Assembly (NCBI GenBank): GCA_030549175.1
Contig: JAUKUA010000004.1
Span: forward strand, 3,968,001 to 4,032,000
From: Lasiosphaeris hirsuta
Lineage: Eukaryota > Ascomycota > Sordariomycetes > Sordariales > Lasiosphaeriaceae
Reading direction: 5' to 3'
DNA length: 64,000 bases
Positions 33,404 to 45,122 of this stretch are shown one piece after another. The stretch's first letter is position 1, and each line of letters starts with the position of its first letter. The notes below the pieces were generated by a model. The model worked only from the letters and a program-made list of their open reading frames with translations, ran no database searches and was not told the origin of the DNA. The position numbers were made by a program, and so were the translations under genes.

Positions 33404-34156
33404 ATGGATGCGCCAAGCAAGGTAGCTTTAGGCGACGGCAGCGAGGACGATGATTACGACGACATTCCGCTACAGCACCAGCGGCCGTTCGGTAGCGGTT
33501 TGCATAAGAAGGCCATCGCCTTCGTCCCAGCATCCGGCGATGGCCAGCTCAACTCCACCAACTCGGCCATTTCCGCAGCAAAACCCCGCCAAGACGTGGC
33601 CGATCTTTACCTGAGCATGGTGCTCCCCACTGACACGAAGTCCCGTGCATCCACAGGACAGAGCGCCGGGTCCGCCAGCCCAGCCACCGAAACCACGGTG
33701 CAGGTCTGCCAAGTCTGCAACCTGCCGCTCACCTCCCTCGTCCCCTCGGACCTGAGCGCCGACGACGCCGGCGCTCTTACGGCGCATGAGAGCTCCTTCG
33801 CCCACCAAGTATGTCTCCCACACTCGCACCCCCCCTCAGCGCTGGACCGGTCGCGCATGGGGCTGGCGTACCTGTCGTCGCGCGGGTGGGACCCCGACGG
33901 GCGGCGAGGCCTAGGCGCCGCGCAGCAGGGCATCCAGTACCCGCTCAAGCCCAAGCCCAAGGAGGACCGGCTCGGCCTCGGGCTGGCCGTGCCCAAGAAC
34001 CTGCCGCCGCCTAGGGCCAAGGAGAAGACGCTCCACGCGGGCCAGGTCAGGAAGCTGGTGGCCAGCGAGAAGCGCAGGGGCGACAGGATCCGCCGCCAGC
34101 TGTTTGAGAGGGGGCAGGATCTCGAGAAGTATCTCGGGCCTGGGGCGGCGGACTGA
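33404..34156 (+). CDS. G-patch domain protein with a preceding CxxC-H-H motif
   Basis: Single exon, 250 residues. The start MDAPSKVALGDG is the last of two in-frame ATGs; the one at 33347 would add 19 basic residues and lacks similarity to the acidic start. Features in order: an acidic DDDYDDIPL patch; VCQVCNLPL followed by spaced histidines in TAHESSFAHQVCLPHSH, which looks like a degenerate zinc-binding knuckle; then a G-patch with the pattern GLAYLSSRGWDPDGRRGLG and the closing DRLGLGL. A basic C-terminus (SEKRRGDRIRRQLFERGQDLEKYL) follows. G-patch proteins bind RNA or activate DEAH helicases in splicing or ribosome biogenesis; the partner cannot be named from sequence. GPANK1-like proteins share the zinc-knuckle plus G-patch layout. 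Confidence 0.85.
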   Translation: MDAPSKVALGDGSEDDDYDDIPLQHQRPFGSGLHKKAIAFVPASGDGQLNSTNSAISAAKPRQDVADLYLSMVLPTDTKSRASTGQSAGSASPATETTVQVCQVCNLPLTSLVPSDLSADDAGALTAHESSFAHQVCLPHSHPPSALDRSRMGLAYLSSRGWDPDGRRGLGAAQQGIQYPLKPKPKEDRLGLGLAVPKNLPPPRAKEKTLHAGQVRKLVASEKRRGDRIRRQLFERGQDLEKYLGPGAAD

Positions 34157-34906
34157 GGTGTCATGAACCCGAAGACTTGGGTTGCTAGTGTCTAAGGTAC
34201 GGGATGTGCCTTTTTTCCCTTCTCTTTTACCAGAGTCGTGGACTTGATGTTTTTCCAAGGTGAAGTCGAAGGAAGCCACGGGCGGCAGGGCCGGACTGGA
34301 GAAAGGTGACATGTAAGACAAGGGGCCCTGCTAGACAAGACCAACGCCTTACTATGAAGCCCCCAACTCCGTGTCATACTTTGACGTACGACGCCTGGCT
34401 TGGGAGGTGAGCGCACAGTTTCGCGCCATGGATGGCATGGGAAGAAATACCCTAGACAAATAAAGAAATGAAGAAACAATGAGAAAGTTAGTGATCAAAT
34501 AAACATCTGCCCGGGGGAAGGGGTGTTTCGCTAACGTACAACATGTACATCATATTGCGATTGGGGCCATAGGACAAGTTGGATGTACGGATACAATCTA
34601 ACCCTGTTTATTTATCTAGCGCGTGGCCTCCCCTCCAGGCCCCAAAGGGGGGTCATATTGCAGTGTCGGAAAGGTCCTCCAGAACTAAAAGAAATGCATA
34701 TCTGGTATTTCATAGGCCTTTCCACCCCCAAAACGGGTATTTGTGGCATCTAAAAGGCCTTTTCCATTTCCATAACGAATTTCGGAACATATATGGGGAT
34801 GTGTTACAATGGGTCCCGCTCATGATGTGTGACAAGATATGTGAGATGGGGGCGGGAGTACGCAAATAACCACCCCCTCTCCACCAAAACACCAAAAAAA
34901 AAAATT

Positions 34907-34924
34907 TGGCTTAGTTGGTAATGG
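34907..34924 (+). repeat. Inverted repeat, left arm (box-A-like)
   Basis: TGGCTTAGTTGGTAATGG, an exact inverted copy of 35134-35151. TGGCTTAGTTGG fits the Pol III box A consensus. It is preceded by an A/T run. Confidence 0.6.
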
Positions 34925-35133
34925 AGGAAGTAGGGGAGCTACTTACGTCGAAAGTTTGTATGGTGGGCGCCTGACCGGTGAGTTGACTCCGAGATGAGGG
35001 TTGGGTATGCTGTTGTTAGCTACCCCCAATGTGGCCAGCACACTCTTCGAACCGACTTGGAGCAGGTGAGTACGGCATGGAGTTGAACGCATGCTCTCTA
35101 GTTCGCTGTCAGCTAGTGTTCTCGGATGTGAAG

Positions 35134-35151
35134 CCATTACCAACTAAGCCA
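35134..35151 (-). repeat. Inverted repeat, right arm (box-A-like)
   Basis: Minus-strand copy of the same 18-mer. Downstream on the minus strand a GCGTTCAACTCC sequence near 35065-35076 partly resembles box B and lies between short arms GCATG and CATGC, so this arm looks tRNA-derived. No complete cloverleaf can be folded. Confidence 0.5.
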
Positions 35152-35671
35152 TTGCAGATTTTGTTGAAAGCCGCAGCCACTGATCGAAGCTATAGGGTGT
35201 TAAAACGAATGGCCCCGCCGGGTCCAGCAGGTGGTAGTGTTCCGGAAGGGTCCGGAAGGGCCCGTAGGGATCGGGGCCGGTGGGGTGTGGCTGGAGCGCG
35301 GCTGGAAGTTGGGCGAGTACCTCGACGTGACGGCAGGCACACCACCATGCGGCTATGGCTCGCGGGTAGTGTAGGCAGACGAGTAGACAATCGCAGAACA
35401 GGACATCAGTCTTGAGCACGGTATGGGGGTAGTGATAATGCTGTGCGGGAGCATCTCAACATTCGACACGAATGGCGGACAGATAACACAGAACCAACCC
35501 CTGTTACGCAGGGTGAATCACGATACTTGTGGACTTGACAGTGAATCCACATCACATTCACGGATTCGGGCTGTTCACCCCTTTGTAAGTCATCCATAGC
35601 TCATGGCCAACATAGCCCCAACCATAGGGCTCGCCCCTTTTCCTCTTCCACAATCAACAGAGTCAACCTCC

Positions 35672-38600
35672 TCAGCTAGTCCCAGCCCGCCCCCCAGAGC
35701 TGCTACTTCCAACCTCCTCCCTACCATCATCCTTCTTCCAGTCCCCATCCACAACCGGCGCCACCGGCACCTCGATTCCAAGCACGCGATATTCCATACC
35801 TATATATCCATCACTGACGACCAGCACATCCAGCTTTCTCCCATTCAACTGCCCATCCGTCGGCAGCTTGATCACCGCTCTCGCCATGGGCCTCGCTCCG
35901 ACGCCCACACTCCCGCCGCCTCCGCCGCGCCCCTGGCCCTGCGCGGCCTTCCACCCAACCCTCTTTACCGCCACGACCTCATCCCTGGTCAAGTCGCCCA
36001 CGATAACAAACCAGCCTTCGGTCTGCGGCTTAGGAAACTTGGGCGCGTAGATGCGTGCCTCCCGCTCCGTGACAGGGTTGAGCCGCTTGAGCACGACCGT
36101 CAGTCCACTCGCCGTAACATTTTCGACGGCGGCCTCCACATTGGGGATTGCTTGTGCTGCCTTGACGAAGCGCGCAGCCATCGATGACTGTGGCCCGCCG
36201 GCGGCTGATATCCCGAGGTCTCGGGCTAGCTTTTGAAGCTGCTGCGGAGTTTTGTGGAGCTTGCTCATGTCTTGAAGTGTGAGTTTGTTCGTTGTCGTTT
36301 CCTCAACGCCGGGGAGCACGGACAGCGGGGGCTCGGTTGGCCAGCGGGCGCTTTTGATGGACTGGAGGAGTTTAATAAACTCTAGCGCGCTGGAAAGGTG
36401 GCCTAATTCGGTGAGGACGTCGATCGAGGCTTGGATGATACGCACGGCCTGGTCGAGTACGCTCGTCTGGTCGCCGACGTAGTCAGTGATAGGCAGCGTG
36501 ATGCGAGACATATGGGCCTGAAGCAGGAGGAACGCCTTGACGTGGGGGTCCCACATGGGCAGGCCGAACGATGTTCCAGGGAAGGCCAGGCTGCGAGAGA
36601 GCTCGGCGTTGATGAGATCTTCGTTGTGCCGCACAGGCAGCTCGTCGTACTCGGTTGCGCGGCACATCAATGAGAGAGCATCTGCAAAGGATGCTTGGGC
36701 CTTGGCCTTGCTCACAAGGTGGCGGATCGTCTTGTGGGAGAGGTAGTAGTAACTCATAATCTTGCCCATAGGTGTTGGATCCACGTCGCCGTTCGGGAAG
36801 ACCTCGACGCACTTGGATAGGGCCAGCTCATTAAGAGATCCATTGACCATCTCGATCATGAACTCATTGGCAAGTTGCTGGGCTGTCGTGCTGTTATGCT
36901 CCTCGGCAGAGATCTCGAGGCCGTAGTACGACGGATTCTTGTGTAGCCTCCGGAAGAAGAAAGTCCATGTCAAGTAGTCAAGAGCATCCTGCTTTGTCAG
37001 GACAGTCTCGGCACAGACCTCCGCACACAGATGATTATCCAGTACCGTGTGTAGCGAGGACTCGACGGGGAAACCGGTATGCAAAAAGTGCTTGTAGAAA
37101 TCCTTCTTAGCATCTTGCGTGAAGATGCGAGCAACGCCTGAGTTATCGAACTGTGGTCGCCCAGCTCGTCCAAGCATCTGCAGCACGTCTGTCAGGTCCA
37201 TATCCTTGTAAGCCTCGATCTTCGCGTCGTAGTACTGGGTGCCCTTGACGATGACAAGATGAGCTGGTAGATTGACACCCCAAGCTAGCGTGCTGGTCGC
37301 AATCAGAATCTGGATCTTGTTGTTCAGGAAGAGCTCCTCTGCCAGCTGGCGATCTGACTCGACGAGACCTGCGTGATGAAGACCGATTCCAAAGCTGATG
37401 GCTTCCTTAAGCGCGTCGTCCTTAACGCGCGATAGGTTGAGCTGGAGGTCGTCTTCCTCCATATGCAGAAATCGCCTGGGGTTGTCCTCCATTCCGCACA
37501 GATTAATAAGATCCTTGGCCGTCAAACGAGTCTGTCGGCGGGACGGGACGAAGACAATAACGGGCTTCTCGGGGCTGTGGCTGAGGATACCCAAGAACGT
37601 AGGACGATTCATAGACTGCATCAGGGGGCAGAAGCCCCTGACCTCGGGAAAGCCGTCGATGTACAACTCTAGAGGTACAGGGCGCACCGAATGCCGGAAG
37701 TTGAACAAGCCTTCCTTGACACCGAGCCAATTCGCCAAATCAGTAGCATTTGCGCATGCCGTTGACATGCCGAGGAGGCGAACCGCGTTCTTGGTCGACT
37801 CCGCGATGTAGTTCATGCGGGAGACGATAATCTCCAAGATGGGACCACGGTCGCCCGCGAGAAGATGGATCTCGTCAATAATGACGAGACTGACCTTCCG
37901 CACGTAGCCTCTCGTCTGCCAACTACGCGATATACCATCCCACTTCTCAGGAGTAGTGATGATAATGTCGGCGTCCTGAATAGTCCGCGTGTCAGGTGTG
38001 TTGTCGCCTGTCAGCTCCACCAGTTTTAGGCCTAGTGGCCGGGCAAGACGCGCTCCCCAGTCCTTGACACGCTCACGCACGAGCGCCTTCATGGGTGCGA
38101 TATACACAACTTTAGAGCCAGGACGCTCGCGGAATGCCCACCACATGGCTAACTCAGCGGCGACTGTTTTGCCGCTGCCGGTTGGCGAACCGAGCAGAAC
38201 ATTGACCGGTCTGTGATACAGCGTGTGGAAGATTTGGGTCTGCATCGGGTTGAAGTACTCGAACCGCTGTGCGTAGATCTCTTCCAGTGCCGAATTCTGA
38301 AGCGCCTTGATGGGCAGCGGCTGGAGGTTAAGTAGATCTGTGTAGACACTCTCAGTATCTGGCCGGATGAGGTGCTGAAACGACACAGCGGTCACCGTCT
38401 CGGCACCCAACCACCGGTCGGAGACCGCTCTCACGTAGATCTGTGTGGGGAGGGGGTCTGATAGGGGTATCGTGAAGTTGAGCTCGTGAGGATCGCCGAG
38501 TTTCCTTCTGCTGAGCAGGAAGAACTCATGGTGGTAAATCTCGGATGTTTCTGAATTCTCGACCCAAATGTAATACGATTCGGAATTACCGTGTAAGAAG

Positions 38601-41600
38601 TCATTCCAGCGAAAGTCGGGTGTGATGTACAGCTTGATCCTTAGCACGTCGCGGTTCAAGGGCGCAATCTCTGCCTCTACACTGAGGGTCGGAAAATTGT
38701 CAAGCAGCTTTGCGATCTTGGTGCCCATGCGGAAATTGTTGACCAACTCGCCAATTTCTGCGGGTTCCATCTCCCGCATTGACTCGATTATTAGAGAGTC
38801 CTTTGAGTCGAGGTTGTTGAGGACCGACTTGGGAAGGTCAAACTGATGGAAGGGATGTTGAAAGGACCAAAGCCGCTTCTCGATTGACTTGGCAAGAGTC
38901 AACAGAACAAGGCACTGTGTGCCCCATCGCCGGTTGAGCGCAATCATGAACAAGGCCCTGCAAATACGCCCAGCCTGCTGAGCGACGTAGTTCAAATCGT
39001 TGCCCAATGCAAAGTCCTCGGGTTGTCCCCTCGAGATGTAGGACTGTAACAAGATATTTGTTTTCGTCTGCGGTGTGTCAATCCCGCCCTTGATCTTATA
39101 GGGCACCCAGCTGTCGTTGTTTTTCATCAGAGAGAGCTCAGTGGCCTCGCTGTTCCTCGACTGGATATTGTCGAACTCGTTGCTCATCGCGATCATTTCC
39201 AGGATTCCCTCAACAGTTGTTACCGGGCCCATCTTTGCATTAAATACTTGGATGCTTCCATGCTGGATGTAGAACTGACTGGCGATGCGGCCAATGTCTT
39301 TGCTGCGAAGCTCCTCGGTGGTCTCGTTGAAGATGATCATTTGGTTTCTTTGTAGCGTCCTAGCAGCCTCTATCGCTAGCTTTCGCCGTCTCTGAACGAG
39401 CTGGCGGTCGTCGTTGTACTCGGACCACTCGATTCCATACGCCATCGGATTGCGCTTCATCCGGACGAAGAGGTATGAGTAGCTAATCCACTTGACAGCC
39501 TCGGGAATGGAAGTGACAGTGCCCAGAGCAATCTCAGCATTGAGGTTGTCTACAAGTTTTGCCGAGAACCTTGACTCAATGGGCAATTGATCAGTCACTG
39601 CGGTGAGGTAGTGAGCGAGCTTGTCTTGCGTGGTACAAATCATGCCGATACCGACGTCTTCGAACTGAGGACGACCAGCACGGCCAAAGATTTGCAAGAC
39701 GTCGAGAATCCCGAGGTCGACAAATTTACCCTCCTGGGCGCTGTAGACTTGCGTCCCCTTAATCACCACAGCTGCCGCGGGCAAGTTGACACCCCAGGCG
39801 AGGGTAGCTGTACAGCAGAGGACCTTGAGAACGCCTTCTTCGAATAGCCGCTCCATGATATTTCGGTCTGACCGCGCCATGCCGGCGTGATGGATGCCCA
39901 TGCCCTTAGGGACGAGCTCCCGGATCTCTCGAGCCTTGGTTGATCTGATGTCCCTCATCGCCGCCTCGAACTTTTCGTGTCCGCTAGGGTCGAACAGACT
40001 AACAAGGGCCTGATCTACAGCTTTCTCGTAAAGCATCTTCGCCGTTGCCTGTGTATCTCTTCGCGAATGCACAAAGACCATAACCTGGTGGCCTTCCTCC
40101 AGCATCTCGACCACCTTGTCGAAGGCGACCTGGTCGATGTTATCTCGGGATTGTTTACTGCCGGCCTTTCCCTTGACACCAATGAAGTGCTGCTCCAGTG
40201 GTACAGGTCTGAAAGACGCGTCAAAATAAAACAGACCGGCGTATTTGTTGACGCCCAAAAAGTCAGCAACATCAACATAGTTAGGGAGGGTAGCGCTGAG
40301 GCCCACGATTCGGATGAGTGACTGGGTGCTTTCGACTTGTCTCTGCGTCCTCGCCACCAGAGACTCGAGGACGGCACCTCTCTCGTCGTGGAGCATATGC
40401 ACCTCGTCGATAATCAGGAGGCGCACTTTTTGAACAAGCTCTGTGTCACCTGTCCCCTTTCTTGTGACAACATCCCACTTCTCAGGGGTCGTCACGATAA
40501 CCTGTGTCTGGACAATCTCGGACTTGGTCAAATGCATGTCACCCGTATACTCGCGACACTTGAGTCCCAGCCAAGCAAGCCGCTTGCTAATCTTTCCTGT
40601 GATTTCGGCTGCGAGGGCCTTCATGGGGGCGACGTAGACGATCTTAAAGTCGTCTGCCCGCACCGCAAATTCTGTTGCAGCGGGGTCTTCAACCGGATTT
40701 GGCGTCAAGTATTGACTTATCGTATGTAGGATGGTCAACATGGCGGCGTCCGTTTTACCCTGTCATTTATCAGTCAGGCCATCCAATCTTTGTATCATCA
40801 TGGTGAATGTATACTCACAGCACCGGTCGGGGCGCAAATAAGTATGTTCTCGCTGGTCTTGTAGGCAACAGGATATACCAGGCTCTGCATGCGATTCAGC
40901 TCCGCGTAGCCCTTGAAGGTATTCCTACCCAAGCCATCCAAGTCGGCGATGCGCACAAGCTTCCGGCCCACCCCAAGTGTGCCAACCCTCCCGGCGGGAA
41001 TCGAATACTCCTCGTACTTCTCAAACTCCTTCCTCTCGCTGCCCGCAGGCAGCGCGAATCTCTTGCCCGAATGGCTGAGGGTATTCCCCGCGCTGAAGGC
41101 CCGATAGACGTGGGGATAGTCCTCCCCCTTGGACAGCGCGGCCGCCAACGGCTGAGCCTTATGCTCCTGGTCCCTCCGTCTCAACGCCTCCTCCCTCTGC
41201 GCCTTGGTCAGCAACCTCATCCCAGGCCCCAGGTCGCGGACCTCATCACGGTCCTGCCCCGCCACGAAGGACGCAACAATCTCGTCGCGGTGAGAGAGGA
41301 GCTCAATGACAAAGTCCAGGTCATCAAACCCCACCAAATCCGTGAGAGCGCTCTGCACCTGCTCCCCGCCGCCGCCGCCGCCCAGAACATCGACCACCTG
41401 GTCCTGGAGCGCCGCCGGATCCAGCCCCGACCTCCGGTTCGCAATCTCGGCACACCGCCCCGCGAGCCACGGCAGGCCGAACCCTTCGGCACCGTCCACC
41501 TCGTCCGCTGCGGCGCTATCGTCAAACTCAATATCGTCGACCTCGTCCTCGGAGATGAAGTCCCACACATCGCGGGGGCTGCCCCGCCGTCCATAGGCGC

Positions 41601-41751
41601 GGTCGATCTCGTCATCGTCCCAGTCGCCGGCGGCGTTGTTGGCGTCGGGCGAGGGTTTCAGGCCGGCAACGGCGGATTTCATGGCTGATACTTGGACTCG
41701 CCATTCGGCGAGAGTTGGTGAGGGGTTCGGCATGGCTGCGTTTGTGAGCAT
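35672..41751 (-). CDS. SLH1: Tandem Ski2-like RNA helicase SLH1 (ASCC3 family)
   Basis: Helicase of the ribosome-quality-control trigger (RQT/ASCC) complex, which splits collided ribosomes; cytoplasmic. Two exons on the minus strand: 40819-41751 and 35672-40759, with one 59-nt intron, giving 2,006 residues (2,000 if the second ATG at 41733 is used). The N-terminal 290 residues are acidic. Cassette 1 has Walker A APTGAGKT, split by the intron between Ala and Gly, DEVH, and IFGRAGRPQF, followed by a Sec63 domain. Cassette 2 has SPTGSGKT, DEIH and MLGRAGRPQF, followed by a second Sec63 domain ending near the C-terminus. Both cassettes keep ATPase motifs. Brr2 was considered: it is longer, its second cassette is diverged, and the first-cassette sequence here fits Slh1/ASCC3 better. 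Confidence 0.94.
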
Positions 41752-42872
41752 ATGGGAGTACCTGGGTTTGGTTGGAGGTGGTTGTTCAAGTAAGGAGTGG
41801 TGGTTTCGGTTTTATTCTATTTTGTTTGGCGACACCTCGAATGAGGGGCGGGCCCTTGTGTGTGAGAGAGTTCTCTCGGTATGATGGTATGAAAGTCAGG
41901 CCGTGGAGGTCATTCAGGCCGGTTGACTCATGATGAATGATGAACGCCCCGTCACTAGGTGCATAACAGTCAGCCACTAGAGTGTCTTCAGGATGCGGGA
42001 CGGGAAGGTACATTCCATCCATTTTGCAAACCCCCAGCGCTTTCATTGGGCATTTCTGGCAAAATATACAGGGTAGGTATCCGCTGTGAGACAGCGAGTT
42101 GTAGGCCCAACTACGCACTAATTGGTGGTATGCTCCACTAAAACCTAGGGGCGTTACCACTGTCAGAAGCAGCCGGTCTGTAAATCAAGCTGATATTTTT
42201 ACCGGGCTTGGTATTGGAAGTCTAGGGCTCTTGGTTGGTGCCTTGCCCTTATGTCGAGATAGCAGGTTTAGACTAAAGTGTGTGACAGGGCTTTCATTGC
42301 AATTGCAGAGTTGACCACGTCTGGGAGGAAGCATCACTGGTAGCACCATTAGAGACAAACTGGCGACATGGAATGTTATTAAAAAGAGCCAACATCATAT
42401 TATCAAACCCGAAACTCCGTGACCAGATACTTTGCTCTCTGCCTACCAACCAGCCTGCCTACCGCATCATTCCGTAAAGTTTCGCCTCCCTCTACAAAAA
42501 AAAGACTACAAAAAAGACGGATCAGTGTGGGACACATGCCCACACTTGCAGCAAGTGTCCCTACATTATCCCCATCCAGTGAGATATCTATGAGTGGGTA
42601 TGTGAGATACGGCAACGGAATGAGTGGATGTTGATACTTTTCCACTCTTCTGCCACGCATGGCGATTTCCTCGTCCTTCTTCCTCCCTGCCCATCGCTGA
42701 GTTACACCATAGGACGCTCTCCCAGAGAAACAAGGCAGTCACCGCGGAGCATTTGCTGTCGTAGCGACCCTAGCCATCGGCGCACCTGAATTCTCATGTC
42801 GTTCGTGATTCCCACCTCGTCAAATCTGCTATTCGGGTTGATAATTCCACCTAGCAACAAGTCCCTGCCACA
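41752..42872. other. Intergenic region between SLH1 and SEC4
   Basis: About 1.1 kb with the SLH1 promoter and the SEC4 3' flank. No gene seen. Confidence 0.5.
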
Positions 42873-43708
42873 TTAACAGCACTTGCCACCCGACCCCGAT
42901 CCGCTGTTGTCGCCGACATTCACTGCCGGGCCCGCGGCCTGCTCGGTCTTGGATGTATCGATAATGCGCTTCTTGATATCGGCGGCGAGGCTGTAAAAAG
43001 CCTCCTCAATGTTCTTGTTGGTCTTGGCCGAAACCTCGAGGAAGGGAATGCCCAGCTCGTCGGCCAGCTCCTGACCCCGCTCTGTCGACACAGCTCTCTT
43101 CTCCTCCCAGTCGCACTTGTTACCGATGAGGATCTTGTTGACGCCTTCTGTTGCATGCTGCTCGACGTTGGCAAACCATGTGCGGATGTCTATTGGAAAC
43201 ATGAATTTGTTAGTGTGATGCATTTCTTGACACCAAGCTCAACCAGCACTCTCTTCCCCGCCTGCCAGCCCTTCTTCAACGTAGCCAATAAAACATACTG
43301 TTGAATGACCGTTCGTCGGTCACGTCATAGACGAGCAAGATGCCCATGGCACCGCGGTAGTACGCTGTTGTGATTGTGCGGAAGCGTTCCTGGCCGGCCG
43401 TGTCCCAGATCTGTAGCTTTACGCGCTTGCCGTCGAGCTCGATGGTCCGGATCTTAAAGTCGATGCCAATCGTCGTGATGAATGAAGGTGTGAAAGAGTC
43501 CTCGCTAAAGCGGAGAAGACAGCATGATTTACCGACACCCGAGTCTCCGATCAGCAGTAGCTTAATCTATTTCGAAGCCATCTATGTTAGCACGATGGGT
43601 CTGGAGAGTAGCCTAGCCCAAATGCTGTGAGCGCATGGCTGTGCGGTCGCGGAGGAAATAGAGAGAGCGGCTCATTACCAGGAAGTCGTAATTCCGGTTA
43701 CTAGACAT
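42873..43708 (-). CDS. sec4: Rab GTPase, Sec4/Rab8 type
   Basis: Small GTPase that directs post-Golgi secretory vesicles to the exocyst at the growing tip. Three exons on the minus strand: 43679-43708 (30 nt), 43299-43566 and 42873-43189, with introns of 112 and 109 nt, all GT-AG with matching phases; 204 residues. Nucleotide-binding motifs are complete: GDSGVGKS, the effector loop [22 protein letters not shown] and VSAKT. The SFNNIRTWF signature across the second splice and [17 protein letters not shown] are typical of the Sec4/Ypt2/SrgA group. It ends GGKCC, the double-cysteine geranylgeranylation signal. Ypt1/Rab1 was considered; the N-terminus NRNYDFLIKLLLIG and the switch regions fit Sec4 better. 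Confidence 0.93.
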
Positions 43709-45122
43709 TTTGAAGGATTGGCCGAGACAACCGTCTGTAGATGTAGGGTTCTTGTGGTACGCTGGTGGTTTCGTCGGTGGGTGTGGGATGGATCACGAAG
43801 GACAACGCAGATCGAGCAAAGAAGTAGGTATATCGGAAAGGCAGAAAAGGTTTCGTTGTCGCGATGCGCTGCAAAATTATTTGATAGTCGACTGGACGTA
43901 TGTGGCGTACGTATGTTGTCGGTGACGTTCTGGTGCGGTTCTCGGTGCGTGTTCAAACTGGAAGGGGGGCAAGCGGGTCAGTCAGACAATGATGGAACGG
44001 CCGGACGACTGCCGAGTGTTGCTACAGCGAGGCGGAAAGGGGGGGCAGGGCGAGCCGGGGTAGGGGGTATTGGCAGCGACGGAGGGACGGAGGCACCCAG
44101 AGCACGGGGTGGTGGACGGTGATGAGAGCCGATGGGATGGGCAGTGGAAATGGACTTTCGAACGGGACCGAGGTCGAGACGGGAGCTGACGCACCTGCGC
44201 AAGAAGGGCCAGAAAGGGGCCGGGGATTAGCTGCGACTGCTTTGGCTAGGTTAACCGCAATCGAGGGTGGGAGCTGGCAGTAAACCGCTAAGCCGCTGGG
44301 GATATCAGGGAGTTTGGTTGTTCGTTGCTGGACCGAGGGCTCGAACTAAGGTAACAGCGGCAGTTTTTGGTCGTCTTGTCTTTTGCAAAGACAGCTGTGA
44401 CGTCCTTGGTTTGACCGAAGGTGAGCCTCAACACGTCAAAGATTAATATGCAGCGGGATGCCTTGTCTCAGGATTCTGGTTGGTGGGATGGGCTCTCTCA
44501 AGCCACGTCCGCCTGTGCGCCTGCCAGCTTGGGGCTCGGGTTGGACAGTAACAGTGGAGGCTGCGGTAACTGGTGCTGGCCTGGCATAGACATGCGGCAT
44601 AAATGGCCCACTTTGCGCCACAACGTGTTGTCGAAAGCGCCCACGGCATGACCCTTTTCATCAGTCCTGGCAATCTGGACCATTCCCGTCGTTTCATGTT
44701 TCATGGATATCCAGCAAACAGCAAACCAGCTCCCAGTGCATTTGCAGAGCACAGAAGCGGTTTTAGGGCCCTATTCTCAGAGCTTATTTGCTCAGCTACA
44801 TTCTTAGCTATTCAAATGGGTTCGAATCGCTCTTTCTTTGACAGCATATTCCCCAACAGCCAGACGCATGCAATCTGCCCCTGAATCCACTCCAAACCCG
44901 ACCCATCTCGCGCTAACGTAATACCTAAGCAATAAAGTACGCGGCCCCAATACATTCATAGCAATAGCTGACGGGAAACAAAAATAACTGTGTGTCATCC
45001 ATTCTTTATTACAATCATAGGATTTTGCATCCATGCTATGTATGTCTACCCTGCTATGCGTCTAGGTAATTCTCCAAATCATCCGCTGCTTGCTACATCA
45101 CACAACCTCATCCGCTCCCCTT
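43709..45122. other. Upstream region of SEC4
   Basis: About 1.4 kb including a purine-rich GGGGGCAGGGCGAG-type stretch near 44040-44100, probably SEC4 promoter and leader. Open frames in this interval overlap on both strands and show no family features. Confidence 0.5.

Larger units (their letters stand above)
34157..35671. other. Convergent intergenic region with inverted box-A-like repeats
   Basis: About 1.5 kb between the 3' ends of the G-patch gene and SLH1. No protein gene is supported. It holds two inverted 18-bp copies of a tRNA box-A-like sequence (listed separately) and a short GTCCGGAAGG-type duplication near 35240-35260. Confidence 0.5.
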
